NCBI GenBank assembly: GCA_017848075.1
Contig: JAGALG010000197.1
Span: 1 to 6,516, forward strand
DNA: 6,516 bases
DNA from: Oscillospiraceae bacterium
Lineage (GTDB): Bacteria > Bacillota > Clostridia > Oscillospirales > Ruminococcaceae
Direction: 5' to 3'
Within the stretch, counting starts at the first letter, position 1, and the number at the start of each line of letters is the position of its first letter. A model generated the notes under the pieces. The model saw nothing but the letters and a program-made list of their open reading frames with translations. It had not been told where the DNA came from and made no database searches. Position numbers and translations under genes: made by a program. This document shows, one piece after another, positions 1 through 4,877 of the stretch.

Positions 1-2
1 AA

Positions 3-1022
3 TTACTGAGCGTCAACAGCGGACATATGAGCGATCAGGTCCAGAACTTTGTTGGAGTAGCCCATTTCATTGTCGTACCAGGAAACCAGTTTCACGAAGG
101 TGTCGTTCAGCATGATACCAGCTTTTGCATCGAAGATGGAGGTTCTGGTGTCACCGATGAAGTCGGAAGATACTACCATATCTTCGGTGTAACCCAGGAT
201 ACCTTTCAGTTCGTTTTCAGAAGCTTCTTTGATCTTAGCGCAGATCTCTTCGTAAGTAGTAGGTTTTGCCAGTTTTACAGTCAGGTCAACAACGGAAACA
301 TCCAGAGTTGGAACGCGGAATGCCATACCGGTCAGTTTGCCTTTCATTTCTGGGATTACCAGAGCGCAAGCTTTTGCAGCACCGGTAGAGGATGGGATGA
401 TGTTGCCAGCTGCAGCGCGGCCGCCTCTCCAGTCTTTAGAGGAAGGACCGTCAACGGTTTTCTGGGTAGCGGTAGTAGCATGTACGGTGGACATCAGACC
501 TTCCACAATGCCGAAGTTGTCGTTAACAACTTTAACCAGTGGAGCCAGACAGTTGGTGGTGCAGGATGCGTTGGAAACAACAACCATATCTTTGGTGTAC
601 TCGTTGTTGTTTACGCCCATTACGAAAGTAGGGGTCTCTTTATCTTTTGCAGGAGCAGAGATAACAACTTTCTTTGCGCCGCCTTTCAGGTGAGCGGATG
701 CTTTTTCGGTGGTGGTGAATACACCGGTAGATTCTACAATGTATTCAGCGCCGCAGGAAGACCAAGCGATTTCAGCAGGATCTTTGCAAGCGAAAACAGC
801 AACTTCTTTGCCGTTTACAACCAGTTTGCCGTCTTTTGCTTCGATTTCACCTTTGAAGTGACCGTGTACGGTGTCGTATTTGGTCATGTAAACCATATAA
901 TCCAGATCAACGAATGGGTCGTTGATACCTACGATCTCATATTTTTCTGGCTGAGCAACTGCTGCACGGAACACCAGTCTGCCGATACGGCCGAAGCCAT
1001 TGATACCAATTTTAATTGCCAT
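3..1022 (-). CDS. gap: Glyceraldehyde-3-phosphate dehydrogenase (type I, NAD-dependent, glycolytic)
   Basis: Cytosolic glycolytic enzyme that oxidises and phosphorylates glyceraldehyde 3-phosphate to 1,3-bisphosphoglycerate with NAD. The 339-residue product has the usual family length. Visible motifs are the Rossmann glycine loop INGFGRIGR (residues 7-15), the NAD-side NDP at 34-36, the active-site SNASCTTNC with catalytic Cys154, and His181 in STVHATT. The conserved SWYDNEMGYS lies near the C-terminus. The start is the ATG at 1022: GGAGG lies at 1032-1036, 9 nt upstream. A TTG nine bases further upstream would touch the Shine-Dalgarno sequence and is unlikely. Codon use is more restricted (GTT, GGT, AAC, GAA) than in the other genes here, as expected for a highly expressed gene. 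It is transcribed alone from this end, divergently from the kinase gene; what follows it lies outside the window. No missing catalytic residue was seen. The family call is close to certain. Confidence 0.98.
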   Translation of the reverse strand: MAIKIGINGFGRIGRLVFRAAVAQPEKYEIVGINDPFVDLDYMVYMTKYDTVHGHFKGEIEAKDGKLVVNGKEVAVFACKDPAEIAWSSCGAEYIVESTGVFTTTEKASAHLKGGAKKVVISAPAKDKETPTFVMGVNNNEYTKDMVVVSNASCTTNCLAPLVKVVNDNFGIVEGLMSTVHATTATQKTVDGPSSKDWRGGRAAAGNIIPSSTGAAKACALVIPEMKGKLTGMAFRVPTLDVSVVDLTVKLAKPTTYEEICAKIKEASENELKGILGYTEDMVVSSDFIGDTRTSIFDAKAGIMLNDTFVKLVSWYDNEMGYSNKVLDLIAHMSAVDAQ

Positions 1023-1058
1023 TGTAACCAACCTCCAATAGTATTAGTATAACTATAT

Positions 1059-1085
1059 ATTATACCAAATCCTTAGAACTTACAA
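1059..1085 (-). promoter_or_regulatory. Probable sigma-A promoter of gap
   Basis: Read on the minus strand, a perfect TATAAT -10 lies at 1064-1059, preceded by TTGTAA (1085-1080, 4 of 6 to consensus) with a short 15-bp spacer; shifting the -35 by one base to CTTGTA gives 16 bp. Transcription would start near 1052, giving a leader of about 30 nt that ends with the GGAGG ribosome site at 1036-1032. The -10 is strong and the -35 is only fair. Confidence 0.65.
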
Positions 1086-1087
1086 GG
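1071..1087. promoter_or_regulatory. Imperfect inverted repeat in the gap promoter (possible operator)
   Basis: A 17-bp interrupted palindrome with outer arms CCTT/AAGG and inner AA/TT pairs around a central base covers the -35 element and most of the spacer of the gap promoter. Six of eight base pairs match. Its position would suit a repressor, but no regulator is recognisable and AT-rich promoter DNA makes such palindromes by chance. Confidence 0.3.
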
Positions 1088-1219
1088 TGAAAGTGCCATC
1101 CTTAACCAAATTGTATCTTTCAGTTAAAAAAAACTTTATTTTTTGGTCAAAATCTCGTTGTCTGTTTCCAAGACCCATGCAAACCTTATCTGATACATGA
1201 AATCTCTCTGCAGGAGGCT

Positions 1220-1226
1220 GCGACAA
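1220..1226 (-). promoter_or_regulatory. Possible third, reverse-oriented 0A box
   Basis: On the minus strand the sequence reads TTTTTGTCGCAG, in which TGTCGCA matches the 0A box TGTCGAA at six of seven bases and carries the same upstream T run as the tandem pair. It lies about 65 bp upstream of the predicted start site of the kinase operon. A seven-base match with one mismatch is weak alone; the neighbourhood makes it worth noting. Confidence 0.3.
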
Positions 1227-1253
1227 AAAGTTTCAACATTTTGGCAAAAAATA

Positions 1254-1282
1254 CTGTCTTTTTCCATATCTTATGTTATAAT
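1254..1282 (+). promoter_or_regulatory. Extended -10 promoter for the kinase-RNase-inhibitor operon
   Basis: A perfect TATAAT at 1277-1282 is preceded by TG-T at 1274-1276, the extended -10 signature. The -35 region (about 1254-1260) is poor, with CTGTCT at 16-bp spacing matching only half the consensus, so recognition would depend on the -10. Predicted start is near 1289, directly upstream of the tandem TGTCGAATC repeats, and the leader runs about 135 nt to the ATG at 1424. Confidence 0.65.
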
Positions 1283-1293
1283 ATAACCAAGAT

Positions 1294-1314
1294 TTTGTCG
1301 AATCCTGTCGAATC
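1294..1314 (+). promoter_or_regulatory. Two tandem Spo0A-type boxes (TGTCGAA) just downstream of the start site
   Basis: The nonamer TGTCGAATC occurs at 1296-1304 and again at 1306-1314, a 10-bp repeat unit. Each contains TGTCGAA, the consensus 0A box bound by phosphorylated Spo0A, and the first has the T-run upstream (TTTTGTCGAA) typical of good boxes. Known sites at the Bacillus subtilis abrB promoter are also two boxes 10 bp apart located downstream of the transcription start, where Spo0A~P represses. The spacing from the -10 element here (first box starts 13 bp after it) fits the same layout, so repression is the likeliest effect. The sequence match is seen; binding by Spo0A is inferred. 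Confidence 0.7.
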
Positions 1315-1423
1315 GTTCAAAGCATTTCTCCGTCCATGAATTACCATTGGCTAAAGCTCTGCCTTCTGCATAGTTTATAGTTGAATGTGCCGTTTTGGCC
1401 GGATGATACAGGGAGATTGATCC

Positions 1424-2536
1424 ATGAATACCAATTTGATTCGTCAGGCGCTGGAACAGCTGCCACTGCCCTATCTGATCACAGATCGGGACTTCAATAT
1501 TCAGTGGTATAACAGCAGCCTGAAAAAACAGTATGCATATCTGAGCATCATGTGTTCCTTGGAGGGCATGCTCTTCGGTTACGATCCGGAGGCGATCCTC
1601 CGTCAACTCAATGAAAGCGATGCGCCTTTGACGCTGGCCTGCAAGCTGCCCATGACCTCCGTCACCTTGACGCTGGCTCCTCTGCGGGAGGATTCTGTTC
1701 AGGAAGTGGAGGCTATTGTGGTGACTCTGACTGGCACAGCATCGCTGTCAGAAAGCAGCAACGCTCCTTTGACCGCCTTCCATCAGGCTTTGCGCGCTCC
1801 GGTCAGCGGTCTGTTCGGCTCCATCAGTCTGCTGCAGCGCCGTCTGCAGGATGACTTTGCGCCGGAGCTGCTGGATATGAACCGGGATTGCTATCGAATG
1901 CTCCGGGCCTGCATCAGCATTTCCGAATACAGCGAATATATCAACGGCCAGTCGGCTCCTCAGTTCCAATACTACGATTTAGGCCGTTTCCTCCGGGAAC
2001 AGTTGGAACCTGCCGTTCCTCTTCTGGAGAAAATCGGTATGGAGCTGACCCTTGATCTGCCACAGGAAAGCATTCCCTGCGCCATTGACAGCGAAAAGCT
2101 GGCACTGGTGCTGTTTTCCCTTCTGTCCAACAGCTGTACCTTCTGTGACAGCCGCAATCAGATCCACATCAGCCTGAACCGCAGCGAGACTCACGCCACC
2201 ATTACGCTCTCCGACCAGGGTTATGGTATTCCGCTTTCCATTCTGCCACGGGTCATGGAGCCATACTTCTCCCGGGGACTGGATGATCTGGATCGCCCGG
2301 GCATCGGTTTGGGTCTGCCTCTGTCCAAGGCGATCATGGAACAGCATGGCGGAACTTTGGCCTTGCAATCCGTTCAGGACAAGGGAACAACGGTGGCCTT
2401 ATCCCTTCCGCTGAACCGTGTTCTGCCCTATCAGGATTTGCAGCTGCGTTCCAGTGCTCGCACTTATGGCAGGGACCTCTATTCCAAACGGAACATCTTC
2501 CTTTCTCCGGTTCTTTTGCCGGAGGATCTGCTATAA
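1424..2536 (+). CDS. Soluble PAS-type sensor histidine-kinase-like protein with an atypical H-box
   Basis: 370 residues with no signal peptide or membrane segment, so probably cytoplasmic. Residues about 8-105 resemble a PAS sensor domain (PYLITDRDFNIQWYN at 16-30). Residues about 115-175 take the place of the dimerisation/phosphoacceptor helices. Residues about 185-331 form a complete HATPase_c domain: N-box with Asn236, G1 box DQGYG (264-268), F-box Phe282, and G2 GIGLGL (293-298). The H-box reads FHQALRAP: relative to the usual HELRTP order, the histidine position is Gln121 and the only histidine is His120, one residue early. A 39-residue tail (332-370) is unassigned. GGGAG at 1411-1415 lies 8 nt before the ATG. 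It heads an operon with the RNase lipoprotein 28 nt downstream, and no response regulator gene lies nearby. The orphan, soluble PAS layout recalls sporulation kinases, but the substrate is unknown. It may be a kinase, a phosphatase or a non-catalytic ATP-binding regulator. Confidence 0.85.
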   Translation: MNTNLIRQALEQLPLPYLITDRDFNIQWYNSSLKKQYAYLSIMCSLEGMLFGYDPEAILRQLNESDAPLTLACKLPMTSVTLTLAPLREDSVQEVEAIVVTLTGTASLSESSNAPLTAFHQALRAPVSGLFGSISLLQRRLQDDFAPELLDMNRDCYRMLRACISISEYSEYINGQSAPQFQYYDLGRFLREQLEPAVPLLEKIGMELTLDLPQESIPCAIDSEKLALVLFSLLSNSCTFCDSRNQIHISLNRSETHATITLSDQGYGIPLSILPRVMEPYFSRGLDDLDRPGIGLGLPLSKAIMEQHGGTLALQSVQDKGTTVALSLPLNRVLPYQDLQLRSSARTYGRDLYSKRNIFLSPVLLPEDLL

Positions 2537-2564
2537 GGCCACGACACAGAAAGGATAACCAATA

Positions 2565-3209
2565 ATGAAAAAACAAACTCTATGGAAACGGGTCAGCGTC
2601 CTGCTCCTCGCTTTGCTGATGCTGCTGTCCCTGGTATTGGGCGGCTGCGAAGCGGAGGAAGTGGATCTAGCTCTGGATATTGCCGATGTGGTGCTGGACG
2701 CTGCACTGGCTGACGAAGAAAACACAACGGAAACCCAGCAGAAGGACGACAGTCCGGAAAGCTCTCAGGCTCCTCCTGCACAGGAAACACAGGAAGAAGT
2801 AGAGGAAGAAGCGGAGGAAACAGAACCAGAAGCCGAAGTGGAACCCGAACAGGAGGAAGAAGTCTCTCTGGATCCGGATGGCCGCTACACTTCTCCGGAA
2901 GATGTGGCTTTGTACATTCATCTCTACGGCAAACTGCCCTCCAACTACATTACCAAAAATGAAGCTAAAAAACGAGGCTGGGAAAGCAACAAGGGCAACC
3001 TTTGGGATGTGACCGACCAGATGTCCATCGGCGGCGACCGTTTTGGCAACTACGAAGGCACTCTGCCTGAGAAAGAAGGCCGCAGCTGGAAAGAATGTGA
3101 TGTCAACTATGAGGGCGGCTACCGAGGCAGCGAACGTCTGCTCTACTCCAACGATGGTCTGATTTACTACACGGACGACCATTACGAAACCTTCACTCAA
3201 TTGTATTAA
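2565..3209 (+). CDS. Barnase-family guanyl-preferring ribonuclease, lipoprotein with acidic linker
   Basis: 214 residues. Residues 1-28 are a lipoprotein signal: basic KKQTLWKR, a leucine-rich core, then lipobox LGGC with Cys28 as the predicted lipidated residue. Residues about 29-103 form a low-complexity, very acidic tether rich in Glu, with Pro and Gln. Residues about 107-214 align along their length with barnase/binase (NYITKNEAKKRGW, KGNLWDV, SIGGD, then the catalytic end). Counterparts of the barnase active site are present: Lys131 (K27), Glu177 (E73, general base), Arg187 (R83), Arg191 (R87) and His206 (H102, general acid). The barnase Arg59 position appears to be Tyr163. The family cleaves single-stranded RNA after G. 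AAGGA at 2551-2555 lies 9 nt before the ATG. The barstar-type gene begins 21 nt after its stop, which fits a toxin followed by its inhibitor. Lipid anchoring differs from the freely secreted Bacillus enzymes. The family call is very firm; the biological target is not known. Confidence 0.93.
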   Translation: MKKQTLWKRVSVLLLALLMLLSLVLGGCEAEEVDLALDIADVVLDAALADEENTTETQQKDDSPESSQAPPAQETQEEVEEEAEETEPEAEVEPEQEEEVSLDPDGRYTSPEDVALYIHLYGKLPSNYITKNEAKKRGWESNKGNLWDVTDQMSIGGDRFGNYEGTLPEKEGRSWKECDVNYEGGYRGSERLLYSNDGLIYYTDDHYETFTQLY

Positions 3210-3230
3210 GGAGCAAAGCGAGGTACTGTT

Positions 3231-3500
3231 ATGCAGGTACAAATTTTGTATGGAGAACAGCTTACAAGCAAAGAACAGCTCCATCAGCTGTTGGCAGAGC
3301 GGCTCCGTTTCCCTGCCTACTACGGCTGCAATCTGGATGCCCTTTGGGACTGCCTGAGCGAGCGCAGTACCGCACTGGAGCTGATCCTCTCCGATCAAGA
3401 GGCCCTCTGTGCCAATCTGCCGGACTACGGTCTGAATTTCCTCCGTGTGCTGGAGGATGCTGCCCGGGAAAATCCGCAAATTCAAGTAAAATTCCGTTAA
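3231..3500 (+). CDS. Barstar-family inhibitor of the adjacent RNase
   Basis: 89 residues, the same size as barstar, with no signal peptide, so it acts in the cytoplasm. The core YYGCNLDALWDCL (30-42) nearly matches barstar, whose Tyr29, Asn33, Asp35, Trp38 and Asp39 plug the barnase active site; here they are Tyr30, Asn34, Asp36, Trp39 and Asp40. The N-terminal strand and GEQ turn (8-10) also match. The barstar Glu76 position is probably Asp76, allowing one gap. GAGG at 3220-3223 lies 7 nt before the ATG; a stronger AAGGAG overlaps the preceding stop codon but is 17 nt away. It would protect the producer against RNase molecules not yet exported. A terminator follows directly, making it the last gene of the unit. 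Confidence 0.95.
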   Translation: MQVQILYGEQLTSKEQLHQLLAERLRFPAYYGCNLDALWDCLSERSTALELILSDQEALCANLPDYGLNFLRVLEDAARENPQIQVKFR

Positions 3501-3503
3501 CAT

Positions 3504-3531
3504 AAGCCGTGCTCCTCGCACGGCTTTTCTT
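3504..3531 (+). terminator. Rho-independent terminator of the kinase-RNase-inhibitor operon
   Basis: A perfect 8-bp stem AGCCGTGC / GCACGGCT (3505-3512 and 3518-3525) closes a five-base loop TCCTC and is followed by TTTCTT. It starts four bases after the barstar-type stop codon, so the three genes upstream probably share this transcript end. Confidence 0.9.
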
Positions 3532-3544
3532 ATATCCCCTTATA

Positions 3545-3553
3545 TGGTATAAT
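3545..3553 (+). promoter_or_regulatory. Extended -10 promoter of the Lon-like ATPase gene
   Basis: TATAAT at 3548-3553 is preceded by TGG at 3545-3547, giving TGN-TATAAT. The -35 position falls in the T-rich tail of the upstream terminator and has no good TTGACA match, so the extended -10 would carry recognition. The start would be near 3560, giving a leader of about 37 nt. Confidence 0.6.
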
Positions 3554-3573
3554 AACTGTAACGAACTGTAACG
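3554..3573 (+). repeat. Perfect 10-bp tandem repeat over the transcription start
   Basis: AACTGTAACG occurs twice back to back (3554-3563 and 3564-3573), immediately after the -10 element and across the predicted start site. A period of one helical turn is typical of paired operator half-sites on one DNA face. It does not match the CtsR heat-shock operator (GGTCAAA) or another site I recognise. The regulator is unknown, and a simple slippage duplication is possible. Confidence 0.5.
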
Positions 3574-3596
3574 CAAACGCAAAGGAGTGGAGCCTC

Positions 3597-4676
3597 ATGA
3601 GCGAAATGGAATACACCTCCCGTCACAGTCAGCTGAGGCATCGACTAAAGTCCCGCATCAGCGAAGAACTGTTTGAGTCCATGCCGGAGGACATTCAGAA
3701 TTTCCTTTTGGAAATGCCGCAGGAGGATATCAAAGAGGCCTATCTGAATGTGATGCTGAAAATTCCATGGATGGTGGATAAGACGGTACCGGATGTGAAT
3801 CTTCATTTGGCCAAAATGATGCTGGAGCGCAGTCATTACGCCATGCATGATGTAAAAGAAAAGGTCATGCGCTATATGGCATGCCAAAAGCATCTGGGCA
3901 AAAACTACGGTGCAGTTCTGCTGCTGGCCGGAGCACCCGGCGTAGGCAAAACCTCCATTGCTGCTTCCATCGCTGCGGCGATGGGTCGCCCCTGTGTGAA
4001 AATTTCCCTGGCCGGTGTAGCCGACGCTCTTTTCCTTCGTGGTGTACAGCAGGTGTTCCATAATGCCCGCCCAGGCCGCATTGTGGAGGCCATCGTCCGC
4101 TCCCAAAGCTTCTGCCCGGTCATTTTGCTGGACGAGATCGATAAAATGGGCAGTTCTCAGGAACACGGCTGCCCGGAAAATGTCCTGCTGGACATTCTGG
4201 ACAGCGACCGCAGCAAATTCGTGGATAACTACCTGAACTTCCCGCTGGATCTTTCCAATGCCATCTTTATTGCTACCGCCAATGATCTGCGTCCTCTGTC
4301 CCCGGTTCTGAAAGACCGCATGGATATTGTGGAGCTGCCCTCCTACACGCCGCAGGATAAAGAAAAGATCGTTCAGGGCTATGTGTGGCCCCGTCTGATC
4401 AAGGAGTATCAGCTGGATTCCTTGGACAAGCTCCATGATCCCCTGTCTGCCAACGAGATCGTTGTCTGCACACAGGCTCTGGAGTTGGGGGATGACGCCG
4501 TAAAAGAACTGATCAAGCTCTGTCCGGAAGAAGGTGTCCGGGATTTGGAGCGCATCTGCCGCACGCTCTGCGAGTCCGTCATCAGCCTGTATTACGCACA
4601 GGGTATCCTGATCCGAAAAATCGATGCCCGCTCCCTGCCCAGTCTGCTGGGTTCCATCTTCTATCCCAAGAAATAA
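3597..4676 (+). CDS. Lon-type AAA+ ATPase lacking the protease domain
   Basis: 359 residues matching only the middle of Lon protease. Residues about 11-58 resemble the end of the Lon helical linker (YLNVMLKIPW at 49-58 equals the usual YLdwLlelPW). The AAA+ module follows: Walker A GAPGVGKTS (112-120, Lys118), Walker B VILLDEID (175-182), sensor-1 Asn229 in IATAN, arginine-finger candidate Arg241 in DRM, and sensor-2 Arg315 in GVRDLER. The protein ends LLGSIFYPKK, exactly where Lon passes from AAA+ to its Ser-Lys protease domain. The Lon N-terminal substrate domain is also absent. The stretch that is RGHRRTYIGAMPGR in Lon reads RGVQQVFHNARPGR (148-161), so the pore-loop region is altered. AAAGGAG at 3581-3587 lies 9 nt before the ATG. 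The gene stands alone between a promoter and a terminator. Expected to be a cytoplasmic ATP-driven remodeller or partner of a separate protein; its role is unknown. Confidence 0.88.
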   Translation: MSEMEYTSRHSQLRHRLKSRISEELFESMPEDIQNFLLEMPQEDIKEAYLNVMLKIPWMVDKTVPDVNLHLAKMMLERSHYAMHDVKEKVMRYMACQKHLGKNYGAVLLLAGAPGVGKTSIAASIAAAMGRPCVKISLAGVADALFLRGVQQVFHNARPGRIVEAIVRSQSFCPVILLDEIDKMGSSQEHGCPENVLLDILDSDRSKFVDNYLNFPLDLSNAIFIATANDLRPLSPVLKDRMDIVELPSYTPQDKEKIVQGYVWPRLIKEYQLDSLDKLHDPLSANEIVVCTQALELGDDAVKELIKLCPEEGVRDLERICRTLCESVISLYYAQGILIRKIDARSLPSLLGSIFYPKK

Positions 4677-4683
4677 GCCCATC

Positions 4684-4717
4684 AAGGCCGCACCGATCGG
4701 TGCGGCCTTTCTTTTTT
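4684..4717 (+). terminator. Rho-independent terminator after the Lon-like ATPase gene
   Basis: A perfect 11-bp GC-rich stem (4684-4694 with 4699-4709) around the loop GATC is followed by TCTTTTTT. It begins eight bases after the stop codon, showing that the short reading frame is a genuine gene end, with no protease-domain remnant before it. Confidence 0.95.
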
Positions 4718-4771
4718 CACAAGCTTTCCTCTTTTTTCTTAGGAATTTTGCTAAAAATTAGCCTTCCTCTT

Positions 4772-4801
4772 ATCAATTCGTTGCAATCGCAACGAATTGA
4801 T
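4772..4801. promoter_or_regulatory. MarR-type operator 1 (13-bp perfect inverted repeat)
   Basis: Perfect 13-bp arms ATCAATTCGTTGC and GCAACGAATTGAT are separated by AATC. The palindrome covers the proposed -35 of the downstream regulator gene. Size and dyad symmetry suit a dimeric winged-helix MarR repressor, and the sequence recurs in operator 2, so autoregulation is likely. It has no T-run after it and is unlikely to be a terminator. Confidence 0.8.
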
Positions 4802-4809
4802 GTTACCAT
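4781..4809 (+). promoter_or_regulatory. Probable promoter of the marR-ABC operon
   Basis: TTGCAA (4781-4786), a 17-bp spacer, then TACCAT (4804-4809) preceded by TG-T (4801-4803). Each hexamer matches 4 of 6, helped by the extended -10. Another -10 candidate, TGTAAT at 4815-4820, has no matching -35. The -35 lies in operator 1 and the start site (about 4816) abuts operator 2, a layout suited to tight repression. Confidence 0.5.
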
Positions 4810-4817
4810 TAGTTTGT

Positions 4818-4841
4818 AATTGATTGCGCTCGCAACGAATT
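4818..4841. promoter_or_regulatory. MarR-type operator 2 (imperfect copy of operator 1)
   Basis: Outer AATT/AATT and inner TTGC/GCAA half-sites are kept with the same four-base centre as operator 1; the left arm reads AATTGATTGC where operator 1 has AATTCGTTGC, so two base pairs are lost. The two dyad centres are 43 bp apart, about four helical turns. This site overlaps the expected transcription start. Confidence 0.75.
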
Positions 4842-4854
4842 TTCCCGCAGAAAA

Positions 4855-4870
4855 CTCCTGCGAGAAGGAG
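4855..4870 (+). promoter_or_regulatory. Small hairpin able to pair with the marR ribosome site
   Basis: CTCCT (4855-4859) can pair with AGGAG (4866-4870), which is the core of the marR Shine-Dalgarno sequence, across a six-base loop. An alternative pairing, CGCAG (4846-4850) with CTGCG (4858-4862), would compete with it. Both stems are only five base pairs, and an anti-Shine-Dalgarno match arises easily by chance. Confidence 0.25.
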
Positions 4871-4877
4871 GTCTATC

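Larger units (their letters stand above)
1037..1423. other. Divergent intergenic region between gap and the kinase gene
   Basis: About 390 bases hold no convincing gene. The left edge holds the gap promoter. The middle part (about 1088-1210) is AT-rich, with an A8 run (1126-1133) and a T6 run, and shows no clear element. The right part holds the plus-strand promoter, the tandem 0A-type boxes and a 5' leader of about 135 nt before the kinase ATG. The leader contains a 14-codon open frame at 1336-1380 that lacks a ribosome site. No hairpin strong enough for a riboswitch or attenuator was seen by eye. Confidence 0.7.

Noticed and set aside
27..1052. 341-codon open frame on the plus strand opposite gap
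   Set aside because: It is an exact antisense shadow of GAPDH, whose motifs are unmistakable. The translation has no recognisable domain, and the frame stays open because of the biased codon use of gap.
1197..1286. Short plus-strand ORF (about 29 codons, MKSLCRRLRQ...) in the intergenic region
   Set aside because: No ribosome site or promoter ahead of it, and it runs through the kinase-operon promoter and -10 element.
1336..1380. 14-codon leader peptide MNYHWLKLCLLHSL in the kinase 5' leader
   Set aside because: No Shine-Dalgarno sequence before it and no attenuator hairpin after it, so there is no evidence of translation or control.
2667..3521. 284-codon minus-strand frame over the RNase and barstar genes
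   Set aside because: Phe-rich shadow of the acidic linker (GAA/GAG codons read as TTC/CTC on the other strand); its start lies in the terminator hairpin.
3645..4685. 346-codon minus-strand frame opposite the Lon-like ATPase
   Set aside because: Antisense shadow; the plus-strand protein has all AAA+ motifs, a ribosome site and a terminator, and the minus frame would start within that terminator region with no ribosome site seen.
4772..4801. Operator 1 palindrome considered as a second terminator
   Set aside because: There is no U-tract after the stem, a better terminator lies just upstream at 4684-4717, and a related palindrome recurs downstream at 4818-4841, which favours an operator.
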